Shown here piece after piece: positions 32,891 to 45,400 of a stretch of 64,000 nt of DNA. A model generated the notes under the pieces. The model did no database searches. It saw only the letters and a program-made list of their open reading frames with translations, and was not told the DNA's origin. The stretch comes from Antitrichia curtipendula (Eukaryota > Streptophyta > Bryopsida > Hypnales > Leucodontaceae): contig OX579639.1 in the NCBI GenBank assembly GCA_951230915.1, positions 7,316,001 to 7,380,000 on the forward strand, written 5' to 3'. How positions within the stretch are numbered: position 1 is the first letter of the stretch; every line of letters starts with the position of its first letter. The translations under genes were made by a program, and so were the position numbers.

Positions 32891-35800
32891 TTAATCTGAA
32901 ATCCGCATCTCTACACCCATAAGATCCTTCATCAACTCGTATGTCACAAATGCCAGTGCAATTGATGGCACGACCTGTCAACACCACAACAGGTAGTTAG
33001 CAAGAGAGATACAAACACTTGGTCAATACCATCACAGGTATCACTAGTCATTATATTAATGATACTTAATGCCTGATGGTTGGACAAAGCAAACACACAT
33101 AAGCTAATAATAAATTAATTATAATCTAATCTCATATTAATAGAACTTAAACTTGGCATAGTGTCCCTTTTAGATAAACAGGGAGTTAAGGTTGGGGAAT
33201 ATTTCATGATGACATGCACGAACAATGCAAATGAATAGGAGAATGGTTAAGACGAGTACTTTGACAGAATTGGGCACAAGTCCCTTGTAAAGAGCTCCAA
33301 AACCTTCATATTTCACAGTTTTTCTAAAAGCATCTACCATGCCTGTGTACTGCATTGGCTGCTTCACTTGCCCATCCGGTGTGATGATTGGCGAACCAGA
33401 TTTCCAGCCAACCATTTGCAAGCGTCGACGAATGACATCCAGAGGGTAAGCAACTGTCTGGCCTACGGTACCCGCAGCTGCCCCACAGCCCAGCTTTGTG
33501 AGAACATGTAAATCAGCCCCATCATCAGGTTGCCATTGAGGATGCTTCAGAATCCAGTCCTTGAGAGATTCATAAACAGCAAAATTAAGCCCAACGTACG
33601 GAACCTGCAGCACGACAAGTGTAAGTACTCAGAGACTTTGAACAACAAACTCCTGATATTTGTCTTTTCCAAAGCAATAACTAAAACAGCAGTACCGATT
33701 CCACAATCAGATAGCGCAAATCTAACACCCATGTAACTGCCATCTCATTAGAAACACAGCCTCAGAATATCAAAATGAAGCGTGGTAGCATACCACTCCA
33801 ATAACAGATGGAAGCCATCCTTTGTAAAGAGCTCTTGCACCCTCCTCCTGAGTAATCGTCCTGAAAGCATGGAACATGCCTCGGTAACGATTTGCGGAAC
33901 CCTCCGACTGGAACACAACCCAGTACAACAATGTAAGGGTTTTACTGAAATATGGAAAGAAAAGAAAAGCGCACGAACACCATACTACTTACGCCGAACG
34001 AAGAAATATTAACATCAAGAAGTCCCCTCACATTCAATAAGGTTGTAGGCACAGCCAAAGGAATCTGTCCACCAATTTGTACACACCATAATTACAATGC
34101 ACAATGGAGGAAAGCTGCATCTCCTACAAAACTCATAGTCAGGTCCAGTTTGTAAACAGTTTGTTTGTGCCTACATTTCTAATTATGATCCTGAAATATA
34201 TAATTCATTGTTACAGTTAATTTCAAATACCAAACCTGGGTTACCAATAATCTTAGATAAGATGATTCTTACAATCATTCCATGAATCACCGTTTTAAAC
34301 CCACCTGCACTGTCAACCTCCCTCGCACCATATCCATTGGATATGTGGCTGACATTGCGATAATCCCCGCGGTTGCTCCAGCGCCCAAACGCAGAACAGG
34401 GGTTAGTTCAGCGTCAGCTGCAAACAACACGATGTTCACCCAGTTAACTTGAGACCTGAGCATTGTAAATCTACACGGTTGACAGCTACAATTTCAAAAC
34501 GACAAATGAAGGATCCCCTAAGTGCCGGGATCATAATGCAGATCCAAGCTAATCAGCGTCTGATAAATGAACTCTTAAATAAGGCCTGTACATTTCACGA
34601 CGGTTCGTTACTGAAAGTAAGGCATTTACAGCATCATGAAACATATTCCAAAAGCATTGGTTAAGTAATTACGTTGCCCCGTTTCGTTTCGATACGCCCA
34701 CAAAATCATTCTGCAGGATAAAAATTCAAAACAGAAACATTATAATGTAATCTCTAAAAATCATATAACATCTTAGTAATATATAACAAAAAATTTACAT
34801 TCCAGTAACGAATAACAAAAATCACAAAATCTGCACAATATGGAGCCTCCACTTGCACTGATATAAAGTTCATTTTCAAACGGTACAAACCTGGACGCTT
34901 CTTCATAACTGAAGAACTTCACAGCGGAATTGGGAATAATGCGGGCACAGTTAGTGCCATTGCCCTTGAAAAACCCACGTACTCCTTCACTTCCCCAAAT
35001 GGACCTCAAGCCCTGGATAGTGCCACTGTACTTTGGGCTGAACGGATTTTGTACCTGCACACAAGAGCGAAAAAATCAGCAACTTCCCTGATGCTTACGA
35101 CATAGAAAGCAAGTATATATTTTCAAACCGTGCGAAGTAACGTGCAAAACCATTTGAAACCCTCAATACTTTCACAAGGACATGAGCCAAACCAATAAGA
35201 TCCACGAAGTTCAAGTTTAAAGTAAACAAAAATTACAACAAAGAAAAATCTAGCGGACCACACAACGCGTATTACTTAGCACTTACAGGCGCATCAAAAA
35301 CTTCAGCAGAATCTTGAGAATTCAAATACGACTACCATGTCGTGAACACATAAAAGAAAGCGAATCACACCTGCAGAAGAATCTTAATACGTTCCAACGG
35401 AGCAACAGCAGTGCGAGAGCTGCATTCAAAGCAGAGTAAGAGAATTATTACGCGATTTGAGAGGAACAGGCAACGAAAATCACTTTTCCATGTACACGAA
35501 AGCAAGAACAGAGTCATGGGGTCTGTGCAGCTCAATATGATCTATTATTCAGAAGATCGTCTCACTAACGCAAGAAACCATCAAAAGACACGGACGGTAC
35601 TGTTAAGATTATGGAATTAGAAACCTACAAAATAAAAATAACCGTTCACCATAGCAACAGGCAAGCACTTCGGAGGGACGGAAAGGATCGCAGGACTTAC
35701 ACCCCACCAGCCACGCCTCCAGCAATGAGAGATTTGCAGACGGACAAGATTGCATTGCTAGTAGGAGCCTTCACTTCTTCCGTCGCCAATCTCGCCTCCT

Positions 35801-35969
35801 CTGCCAACGACACAAACTTGCCCGCTGCCCCATCTTTGCCGTCAACGTAAAGTGGAGAAGTCTGACAGTACACAGTGTTCCCCTGCCCCATCCCCTGCGA
35901 ACTACCCTCCGGAGGTTCCTGGTCCGCAAACTTCTTGAACCTGGACTTCACATCTGTCTGAGAAACCAT
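32891..35969 (-). CDS. ADNT1: Mitochondrial adenine nucleotide transporter, ADNT1-like (8 coding exons)
   Basis: Inner-membrane carrier of the mitochondrial carrier family. Arabidopsis ADNT1 exchanges cytosolic AMP/ADP for matrix ATP; the same role is inferred here. Exons (minus strand): 35701-35969, 35371-35419, 34891-35054, 34673-34710, 34305-34417, 33794-33907, 33260-33604, 32891-32974. All introns are GT-AG, the frame holds throughout, and the product is 391 residues. The three repeats each show the carrier signature Px[DE]xx[KR]: PLERIK (97), PMDMVRGR (200), PLDVIRRR (303). Long stretches match ADNT1 closely, such as 'FKGNGTNCARIIPNSAVKFF' and 'GFGALYKGLVPNSVK'. It ends 'GVEMRISD', as ADNT1 does ('GVEFRISD'). 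The N terminus is about 40 residues longer than in Arabidopsis and polar; the start ATG at 35969 is the first in frame. The 38-bp exon 4 and 49-bp exon 2 are easily missed by gene finders. Confidence 0.95.
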
Positions 35970-37140
35970 CGGGTTGCAGCTACCAGTGAATAAATTCGGT
36001 CAGCCACCAAGCTCACGCACTGTTATTGGGAGGAATAAATACAAATCTTGTGATCAAGAGCGTATATTCGTAAAGGTGCTCCCACTTGCCACAACAAAAC
36101 CTCACTGGATCCTCCTCGAGTGACTTAATCGCATGCAATCTGGTCATCTGAAAGGTACCATCTGCTCGCCATTTAAGTGCAATGAGCGGCAACTCGTCGA
36201 AAAATTTCGTAATTCGTGGAAATAACCGCGAGGAAGACGAAAACTAAAATGCAAAGATGTGCAACATCTGTTTAGGGAAACTTTCAGCTCGAATTCCCAA
36301 AATATATCCAATCTTCGGAGTCTCCAATGCCGAAATCCCTATTTCCACAGTGTCACAGCCGGAGAACGGAGCGTCAGCACCAGCACCGATCCAGCACCCC
36401 AAAATGTCGCTCCTCGTGTGGCGCTCCCGCATGCAACGCGTCCGTCAATCCAAGCATGCAGATACGCTACCTACAGCCCTTCAAGCGCCACGAGCCACAA
36501 TGAATCCCAATAAACCCTCAATATTCTCACCAACACCTCCGCAAATCCCTTACTCCCCACTACTCACCCTAAATCAAACCCCTAATCAACGTCGGCGACT
36601 CGACCAAAAACCGCACGACTGCACAAAACACACACCACAGAAAATCTGAACTCGCAAATTCCAACCCAAATGAAACCCTGAAGCCACCACCGGATCCCCA
36701 AACCTAAACCCTCCACACAAGGCCTCAAAAACCAAAATCCTCACCTCAAAAAACTTCCTAACTCAACGAGATCGAACAATCAGAAAAAAAAATTCAAGAA
36801 CAATGCCGTAGTAGAAAAACGAAGTTCTACACACTCGCGCCACGCCTCCGAAAGCAAGCAAGCGAAAATGAGAGCACCCCGAACGGCCTGCCCTGAAAAC
36901 AACCCCTGCCACCCGAAAACTGCACCAAAACCGACGAGAAAAAAGAGAGGTAGAAGCTCAGAATGGGAGGAACGCGGCGGGGAGGATGGCGACAGGCGTT
37001 GGGTCCAGGAGCAGCCGGCGAGGGTGTCTGGAGCGGCCGCCAAAGCTCGAGAGCGTGGCAACAACAAACAGGGGAGAAAGGGAATGCGCATGGGGGAGCG
37101 CACCCGACGGGGCCTTGAGGGACTGGAAGGGCGCTAACTT
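35970..37140 (-). promoter_or_regulatory. Upstream region of the ADNT1-like gene
   Basis: Base composition is more balanced here and GC-rich near 36860-37130, as expected of a 5' leader and promoter. Telo-box-like AAACCCT motifs occur on both strands (for example 'aacctaaaccct' near 36702 and TTAGGGTTT at 37144). Telo-boxes are common near start sites of plant housekeeping genes. I cannot place a TATA box or transcription start. Open frames of 90-130 codons here (36257-36649, 36868-37137 and the opposite strand) are low-complexity and I do not call them genes. Confidence 0.4.
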
Positions 37141-37221
37141 AGTTAGGGTTTACTAGGCTCTGGGAATTACCTCAGTTGGCCGAGGTGCTTTACTTGGGGG
37201 TTTAAGCTTAGGGCCGCTAAC

Positions 37222-38019
37222 TTAACCCCTAAATGCCCAAACCTTCTGAAGTGTATTTTTCGTATGAAAAATGAACGTGGACTTATAGTTATCCACAATG
37301 AAGTATATTTTATTTTATTTTCAAAATCTAACCACATAGATGTTTAAAGAGCTTGTTTATTGGTATGCAAACCAATTTTGAGTGCGTAATTGCATAGGAG
37401 TTGCGAGATTATAACAAGAGAAATGTATGTTTTTTTTATTTTTAGTATGCTGCCCCTCTCCACAATGTTTCAGAAATTAGCACATTAAAGTTTTTTTGGA
37501 TTGGAGGTGATTTGAACAACTACAAATAGTGTTCGCACACTAAAATGCACTTTCAAAAAACTTAATTTCACATGAAAAGCTATCACATTCATTACACAAT
37601 CCACCTTGAAATTGTTGTAATGCAATTTTTTTTAATAAATAGAGATTGCAAATAACTCCAAATTAACACTTGCATGTTTAAATTTTTAACAATGAAAATC
37701 ATGAAAACACTTTCCATTTTAACAATTTTCAAAGCAAATGGATATGCACAAGTGAAATTGGCAAACTTTGCTCAAAACCAAGAAATGAAGTAAAATTTGC
37801 AAACTTTATTCTTCACTAATGGTACATAGATGCCTTTGAGGACCTCTCAATAATCAAGTATTTAAATTTTTCAGCAAAAAATTAAAGATTCCAATAGTTT
37901 ATTCTAAAAATTGCCTAATTTTTAGAATAAAATGGTCAAAGGAATTTAATTGCCTACACCAAAATGAGCTTGAAATTTTAGATCGACCATGTATGGTCAG
38001 TTAGGCATTTAGGGGTTAA
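37222..38019. mobile_element. TTAA-bounded element C (798 bp)
   Basis: Starts TTAACCCCTAAATGCC and ends with its perfect 16-bp reverse complement GGCATTTAGGGGTTAA. The interior is AT-rich and noncoding and is not obviously alignable to A or B, so it is another subfamily. It lies about 1.2 kb upstream of the ADNT1-like start. Confidence 0.85.
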
Positions 38020-39183
38020 CAAAAATGGACTTGGTTAGTTACAAGCTTATAGAAAATTTGAGTTTTTTAGGGAACAACTTTTTGTCAATTTCATCTGAGC
38101 TTGCATGTAGATTTTGCCAATTTTTTTTATCATAATAAATTAAGTAACTCAAATGAATCAATAGGGATCAATATAATTAAAAATAATAAAAATAAGCTTC
38201 TTCATCCTGTAATTGATTGCCACATCACAATATAAAAAAACCCAAAAAGATCTATACTAATTGGAAGGAACTTCTACTATACTAAGGTAGGAGTTTCTAA
38301 AATAGTAAGCGTTCTAGAAGCATTCTTTAATGTGGATGTATATATTATTTTTTTCAATGTACTAATCACATTTGTCAATAAACAAATTGTATTTGTTAGT
38401 GCACCTTAATTCATACCTAATTCCATGAAGGTTCAAACTATAGTTGAAATGATATAGACTAGAAGCCAGTTCTATTTTTCTTTCAGAGAAAATTTATTCA
38501 AAAATATTTCAAGAGGTCAAAGTGTCCAAAATTGCAAATCAACTTGTAAATTGTCACTTTCAAAAACCTTGTACCTTCCAACTAGAAGCCTACTTTGAGA
38601 TGGCAAAAAAAAATCTCCAAATTTTACCTCAAGAAAAATGCAAGAATAAATTATTTGCCTCATATAATAAAATTCAAACAATTTGAATTTATATTTTTCA
38701 TCCTATACTCAAATTGAAGTGATAAAGGTCTTGAAATACAAAAATTGACAACCCAAAATAGGAGATAGGTTTTCACATCCATAGCAAGCCTTGAAGAAAA
38801 AAATCACTTCTTTTTGAAAGGCTCATAACATTAGTCTTAACAAATCCCATTGGAAAGGAGGGAGTGAATAAATAAATATCTAAAAGTGGTCATCAAACCT
38901 TTGGAAATAATTTTTCAAAAGTAGTTTTTATTTGGTATAGAGAAAATGAAATTTTTAAATTTTTAAATATCTACAAAATCACATTTCCCAATTTTAATTC
39001 ATTATTCAACAAGGAATGTTGAGCCTAACCATTGGGAACTTCAAAATCACATAATATTGGGGAAGAATGTTCCACGTGCTGGTTAAATGATTCATTTTTG
39101 GAAGAATTATGAACCCTTGCAGAGTTTGAATCTTGAGTTTAAGAAAACATGAGGCCCAATATGGCTTCATGGTCTTTAATCCC
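38020..39183. other. Intergenic, old repeat-like AT-rich DNA
   Basis: No gene. The wording 'cataactaattccatgaag' at 53-72 resembles 'catacctaattccatgaag' near 38412, so part of this is a diverged copy of the repeat at the window's left end. Nothing else is supported. Confidence 0.4.
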
Positions 39184-40075
39184 TGAACCCCTAAAAAGTC
39201 CCAAGGTCTTTATTCCATCAAAAACACTCAAAATTGTAGTTTCTATTGCAAAGAGCAAAAGAAAATCAAATTTTTTTTTCATATCTAACCTTAGGATCTT
39301 GTACTAGACTAGTGTAAGAATGTGTGGAAGAAATTTCAAAATTTTGACCACATAAATTGCAAGATATTTGCATTTAAGGTGAATAAAACAATTTTTTTTT
39401 ATCACCTTGCTAAACTAGACTTTGGGACTATGCGTCTTTTTAACTTAAATTTTTTGCAATATTGATTTTGATTTTCTAATTTTTTATGTTGAAGAATTAA
39501 GTTGATAGTCTGGAAAATAAAATTCAAAAAAGAAATACTTAATTTTCATTCATTAAAAAATTGTTAAAATACAAGTAGGTGCAAGATTGAAGGAAAAATT
39601 AAACAAAATTTATAACTTTAAGATGGAATTGAAATACACTAATTTCAATGGCAAGATTGTTCTAGCAAGGAATCTTTACTTTGTGAACCTTTTTTTTTTT
39701 TTTTAAAGGGGAAAATTGAGATAAATAATGAATCCTACAAGTTATTTTTCAAGAATATGCTTTAATTTTCAAAAAACAAGATTGTTCATAACTTTCACAT
39801 AACAAATCCAAAGGGAATGAATTAAAGCTTCCCATGTAAATTTAATTTTAAATTTTACGGGTGTTTTTTTTGCTTGCTAAACTAAAATTGGTCCCATTGT
39901 GCCATAGCTTTAGCCCTCGGGCATTGATTGAAATAAAATTATATTCCCACAAAGCTAATGTGTTTTCCTATACCTACAAAAAAGTTCAAAAAATCACCAC
40001 AAATATTGAAATAGTAGGAGACTACTTGAAATCCATTTTGTCCGTCGAGGGGACAATGGAGCTTTTAGGTGTTAA
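39184..40075 (-). mobile_element. TTAA-type element B' (892 bp), inverted relative of B
   Basis: Left end TGAACCCCTAAAAAGTCC (TTAA mutated to TGAA), right end GGAGCTTTTAGGTGTTAA. The first 250 bp align with the reverse complement of 24941-25193 (for example 'caaaaacactcaaaa', 'taaccttaggatctt', 'gcaagatat'). No ORF of note. Confidence 0.75.
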
Positions 40076-40260
40076 AGGACCAAGTAGTTGTTGAATGACC
40101 TATTGAAAATTCAAGTAGGGTTCTACAATGTCAAATTTCAATTAATCTTTTTGAAATCTTAACACAAGGTTTGGACAAGTATTCCCTAAGTATGAATATA
40201 AATATTTTTTCAATCAAGTGCCCAAATCAAAAGTTGTGCTGCCTCCAAAAGTCTGTGTAG
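40066..40260. repeat. Dispersed repeat R5, copy 1
   Basis: From the right edge of element B' to about 40260 the sequence is collinear with 47030-47215: 'caagtag...gaatgacc', 'ttctacaatgtcaa', 'gacaagtattccct', 'caaaagttgtgctgcc' against the related words there. This shows that the B' right end plus flank was itself part of a larger repeat. Confidence 0.5.
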
Positions 40261-40504
40261 GTTGGAAAATATTTTGGTAAACTCTACTTCTACCTCTGAA
40301 ATTTGACAGGTGTGTAATTTATATAGTATAAGATGCATACAAATACATACAACTGAACTTCAAAAATAATCTTTGCTTTTATTCATTTCTTTCTCACTAT
40401 CCTACAAAGTAGTCGTTTTTGACAATTTATGCCTAAAATGTGCTCCACTCCTTTTCCTTGGTGTGTGTGTTATATAAAGTATTGAACACCGTATCGCTTG
40501 TTTA

Positions 40505-40922
40505 AGGTAGTCTGCTCTTAAAGCGACCATTTAAGAGCTGATTGCCTTTTTTGGAGAAGCTAAAGTCCTCAAAACAATTTTTAAATAAATTTTCGTAGGA
40601 TGGATGGTGGACTTGGCATCTAACCCAAGTCGTTTCATATTTTTTAGACCTTCTTGGAGTTAGTTATGAATTTTCAAAGATTTATGTCCTAGGCACATGT
40701 TTGTAACTATAGGTCTTCCAAAAACCTGTCCACTTCCAACTTGTAAAAGGAGATGTGAAGAAATCAAGGAGAATGAAATTGGCTCTTGCAATAAATAATA
40801 CTTTTTCATGGATGCACTCAATGGCTGAAGTGGTCGATTCAAGGACCACCACCAAATCCATTCCAGAGCTAAATTATAGGAGCGGTTTGAAGGAGATGGG
40901 ATGCATTTAGAGCAGACTACCT
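40505..40922. mobile_element. R4 inverted-repeat element, copy 2 (intact, 418 bp)
   Basis: Ends AGGTAGTCTGCTCT and AGAGCAGACTACCT form a perfect 14-bp terminal inverted repeat. It is collinear with the interrupted copy 1 and supplies two empty sites: 'gagaatgaaattggctcttg' near 40768 for the LTR retrotransposon, and 'gtcgattcaaggacc' near 40833 for TTAA element A. No coding capacity. Confidence 0.75.
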
Positions 40923-41859
40923 CTATAGAGCATGTTCATCCCATGATCAGTTGTCAATTGTAAGCAACAACCCGGGGTATATGTTTAGAAGATATTCTCA
41001 AGTTGGAAGGGGACCCATGTCTCGTTGTTCGAGAAATTGGTGTTTGTTTTCACATGGAAAAGCTCATGACCCAACGGAATAAATTGATCTTTGTACTGCA
41101 CAAAGATGTTCATGAAAAAGTGAGGTTCAAAGTAGCCCAAAATGTGGGATGGATTACATTCTGTTTCCATTTGTTTTGGCTTTTCTCCATTTTCGAGGTC
41201 CACGTTCTGAGGCCTGAATGTGCGACTTTCCTCAATTGTTGGAATCTGGGTTTTTCTTTCCCCGTTTTTTTTCCTTGGGATGGAATCCTTCTCCATCATC
41301 ACTTCCACATGCAAATCCATTGGTTGTGTTCACTTGGCGCAAGGGGCCGGGGTGAACAGACCCGCCTTGCGCGTCCCCAAGGGAGAACGCTGAAATTTAT
41401 TTAATTTACCACGCATGATAAAATTTGTAAATTTTGAATTCATATTTGTAATCAAGGGCCCCACATTTAGTTGGGAGAGGTGTAGAAAATAAATTAATCA
41501 AGCACAAAATAGAGGATCTTTTATTTTATACGCACCTGTGGAATGACTTTGGGGGGACAAGCAAGGGGGGCGCCTCATGGGGAGGTCAAAGGAACCTCTT
41601 GAAGTCCTTGGAGCAACACAATGCCTTGCCCTTCAAGTTTCCTTAGAACAAGAACCAATGCTTGGCTTTTAAAAACCTTCACTTGCTATATGTTGTATTT
41701 GATGAAATTGAAGCAATTAATAATATATTTATAAAGATATAAATAAAAATCTGTAAGAAATTCAACAAAGGATTGAGGCACGAAGGGATTAACTCTGGTA
41801 TGAAAGAGTGGCGTGTAAGAAATGGCTCGACTATCTACGCCTCATATGTTCTTTTTTCT
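40923..41859. other. Intergenic, open frame of uncertain value at 40985-41320
   Basis: The minus strand holds a 111-codon open frame ('GYFEPHFFMNIFVQYKDQF') with balanced composition. I recognise no domain and see no splice partners, so it is not called as a gene. A GC-rich stretch (about 41335-41390) follows. The rest is AT-rich. Confidence 0.35.
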
Positions 41860-42017
41860 AAGAAATTCTCAAGTTTCCTTATGGCAACAAGGTCATTTGA
41901 TCCCACCATGATTGGTAGACGATGATAGTAAACATCCCGCTAATGCGTAGGTTTGAACTCGTGACCACTTTACTAGTGTGCTAAGGCCAAAGCCACTTAG
42001 CCAAGGTTGCAAATGCC
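41860..42017 (-). mobile_element. tRNA-derived SINE
   Basis: Read on the minus strand from 42017, the head shows an RNA polymerase III A box TGGCTAAGTGG (41993-42003) and a B box GAGTTCAAACC (41950-41960) about 33 bp apart, as in tRNA genes. The acceptor and anticodon stems do not close well, so it is a SINE head, not a functional tRNA. An unrelated body follows. The 3' limit is approximate and I could not confirm the target duplication. Confidence 0.6.
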
Positions 42018-42335
42018 TTCAAGTTCTCCATACTATTTCTTTTAGGTGTTTTTAGAATTTAGTTGAGTGCAATCCAAACTTTTGCACATTTGGGTCAAAT
42101 CCTAGTCATTTTTGCATATAAAAGTTGAATTGGAGAAGGAATTGGAATACGGTTATGAGAGTCAAAACCTCAATGAAATCCATTGCAGGATAGATAAAAG
42201 ACTCTCAATGGATGAGGTAAAATATACTACTTTTATCATATTATAGGATAGCTTTAGCATTGCAATAGCCTTCTTTTAAGCCTTTGATTGAGTATGGTTG
42301 ACTAAGATTTCATCATCCAACATTGAAATTATGTT

Positions 42336-42438
42336 GGGTAATGTGAAAATAGCCATTATAAGAAATAACATCTATTGCTACTACTACCATTGCTCAGCAT
42401 GTTATTTCTTATAATGAGTCTCTACTTTCATATTACCT
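42336..42438. ncRNA. Hairpin with about 40-bp arms (miRNA-precursor-like or MITE)
   Basis: Arms GGTAATGTGAAAATAG.. CATTATAAGAAATAACAT (42337-42372) and ATGTTATTTCTTATAATG.. TACTTTCATATTACC (about 42400-42437) pair with an 18-bp perfect core, one small asymmetric bulge, and a loop of about 28 nt. Size and shape suit a plant miRNA precursor; a 21-nt product could come from either arm core. A foldback MITE would look the same. Confidence 0.55.
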
Positions 42439-45400
42439 AGTTCACAATTAGAAGGGAGGAGGAATAAATCTTATATGTTCTTATGGTCCCAATTCCAAAT
42501 CCCCTCTTTGAAAAAGAACATATAAAAACTTATTATTTATCAATGATGATAAAATTTGGAAACCTTGAATTAATTTTATGAATAGGCCTTTGAATTAGTT
42601 GCATCTAATTTAAGAATATAAAATTAACCAATTACAAACAGGGCATAATTTTTTTACATTTATTCATTAAAGTGAAAAAAATTGAGTTTTTGCACTTTGA
42701 GTATACAAAACTGGAAGAGCTCTAGCATTTAGTTACCCTAACGGGAGTAAACCATAGACTACAACTATTAATAGTGGAATATTGATTTAGCAATCTTTTT
42801 TGTTTCATGTCAATTTTTATTAGCTTGACTGCAAATTTGCCCAAATTGTTACATGTGAAGAAGAAGTTCATTTGCTGTCACCAAATTTTCATACATTTTC
42901 ACAAAAATTCATCTATTTTGATAGTGCTTTGTTCATTAAGTAATAACATCCATTTTGATCACAAAAATATATTATTGGTTTGTATTCAGCCTTAGTATTC
43001 CAATTCCAAAATTTGTTGGAAAATTATTTTACATTAGACTGTAATCTTAGATTTATGATTAGATTTATTGTAGCTAATTTTCTTAATTCAAGTAAAATCT
43101 GAAAAAGAAGCTATTTTAAAATTTAGGTTGAACTCTTCTTATAATGTAGGTTGAAATCTTATAAAATTTCTAATTTAAACATCCTTTTTAAGGGATTTAA
43201 GACAATATCAATAAAATTGCTATTATTTTTGAGATTGCAAATTTTTTAATAAAATTGGCTTGGCTTAGCTACTATGTAGCAAGTTGATGCAAGCATAAGT
43301 TCAGGTTGCAATTTACTCCCCCCTCCTTCTCTATAAAAATTGAGAGCCGTTGATCTTGTAAACAAACCCTCTTCTAAAGTCATTGATTTGGAAAATAAAT
43401 AATATGGATATGGATACATAAGATAGATATGGAAGAATGAATATGTACAGCATGTGAAACATGCATGGAATATATATGGGATGTACATGAGATATATACG
43501 TATACATACAACCATATATATACAGCTATATATTGTCCTATATTGTTTGTAGGTGAAATACATGTTACAAAAATACAAGTATGGGGTTGGGGGGGGGGGG
43601 GGGGCTCTATGTTGCAAACACCCATGTCAATTTTCCAGCCAATGGCAAAATGACACGTGCACCCTCTTTCATATTTTTTGGAAAAGTTCAATGGCCAATG
43701 GCAAAATGCCACTTGTACCCCTCTGAAAATGATTTGTATCCCTTTTAATGTTTTTATCTTAAATTTACATTTTTTCATTATGTAACTTGAAGATGCAAAC
43801 ATCTTTTGGGTCATTAATTTTAACTAATCTGTATTGTTGTTGTAACTACATTAACTTAAAATTTTAACTTTTCAATTCATTTGTAATGATCAAGGTTTAA
43901 TTTGCAAATATATCTCAATTCAATATTGGAATTTTCTACATTACAAATCCAAAATGGTGTGAAACTACCATTACAACCTCTTTTTACATGAAGACACAAA
44001 GAATATTATTTTTGTCACCATAATCATATAAATCCATGAAATAAAAGTCATGTAAACATATTGTAGAGTAAGATAGCAACATTTAATTGCAAAACTTTCA
44101 ATTTTCCTATACTTCAAAAATGACCTTGAATGAACACTTCTAAGACTCAAAATGACAACAACTTATTTAGAAGCAACCAATTATAGGTGAGGAGTTTTTT
44201 TTAAGCAATCAATATAAATTGAGATTAGTGTTGCACTGATATGTCAAAGTCAAATGTATAGTACATATGACATGGATAAGTGCACTAATAGGTCATACTT
44301 GGCCTAACAAGTTTTGTTTGTGGACATATTACATAATAGCCTTACTAGGGTAGTACGGTCAAAGTAACCAATTTTAAATCTTACCAATACTAGGGTGATT
44401 TGTCCTTTTAAAAATTATACAAGATGCATGTACTAAGGAATTATCCTTGAACATTTGATACAATACTAATACATTAATTTGAGGTAAATAGTAAAATTAT
44501 GAGCATGTTATAATTTACAATTCATAAATATTGAAATTGCTTTGTCATTGTGTTCTAATTGTTGATTGATGTGTTAGAGTAGTGGGTGTACCTCAATAAA
44601 TAGGTGATTATTTGCACTAATTTGAAGTTGTGATGAAGTTCGAGGCTGTGAATTGTTCACATGATATTTCATGGATTTTTTTCATTTATTATGATAGTGT
44701 AGAAAACAATTTTCACCAAAATAAAGCAGGTATATACATTTATATAAATGTAAAATGTTGATGAAACTTAAATTAATCATCCAAAAGAATGTACATTCAT
44801 CCCAAAAGGAGCAATATTATTCTAAAAATATCTAGCACTTTATTTGTTTCATGCATTGAAAATAGGGGAGTACATCATCTAATATTCCATAAAACAAATG
44901 TATTGCTTTTGAGCAAAATATTGCTAAAAAATCCATTGGAGATATGACCATTTTTACATTTTTTCATTTTTCATTTTTGGAATTATTGAGAGTTTTTTTT
45001 AAACATACTAGACCCATGCTTATACTTTAGTAGTATCAGTTGAAGGACAGTGATGTACATATATCCTTGGATTACCATGAAGTTTCAAATCTTATATACT
45101 AGAACAAGGATCTAAGAATATATATTTTTTGTAGTACCATTAATTTGTTAAACTTGGTTAATGAAAATTATTTCAAATATGAATTTGATTGGTTTGTCTT
45201 CAACAACATACTAGTACAATAGTGGTTGAGAGATTTTGTGCTTTAAGGGTGTTCATTTAAAGTGAGTCTAATGTTAAGTATAGGCTACACCACTTTTTTA
45301 ACTTTGAAAATTTGTAAAGTGTTATTAGAGTACTTAAAATTTACAAAACCACTTGAATTACATTTTTCTTGAATTTGCTACTAACCCCATCAATTATTTT

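Noticed and set aside
34773..34890. Extension of the ADNT1-like exon 3 into 'RFVPFENELYISASGG'
   Set aside because: A GT donor at 34889-34890 and the conserved continuation in the 38-bp exon 34673-34710 fit the family much better.
36868..37137. 89-codon plus-strand ORF (and a 107-codon ORF opposite) upstream of the ADNT1-like gene
   Set aside because: Both are low-complexity and Arg/Gly- or Leu/Ser-biased products of a GC-rich leader or promoter. No domain, no splice partners.
41940..42017. A functional tRNA gene
   Set aside because: A and B boxes are present but acceptor and anticodon stems do not close; a SINE head explains it.
43246..43814. Overlapping minus-strand ORFs of 123 and 144 codons
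   Set aside because: They are translations of AT/TA-rich microsatellite-like DNA (strings of Ile, Tyr, His) and cross the 16-G run. No coding signal.
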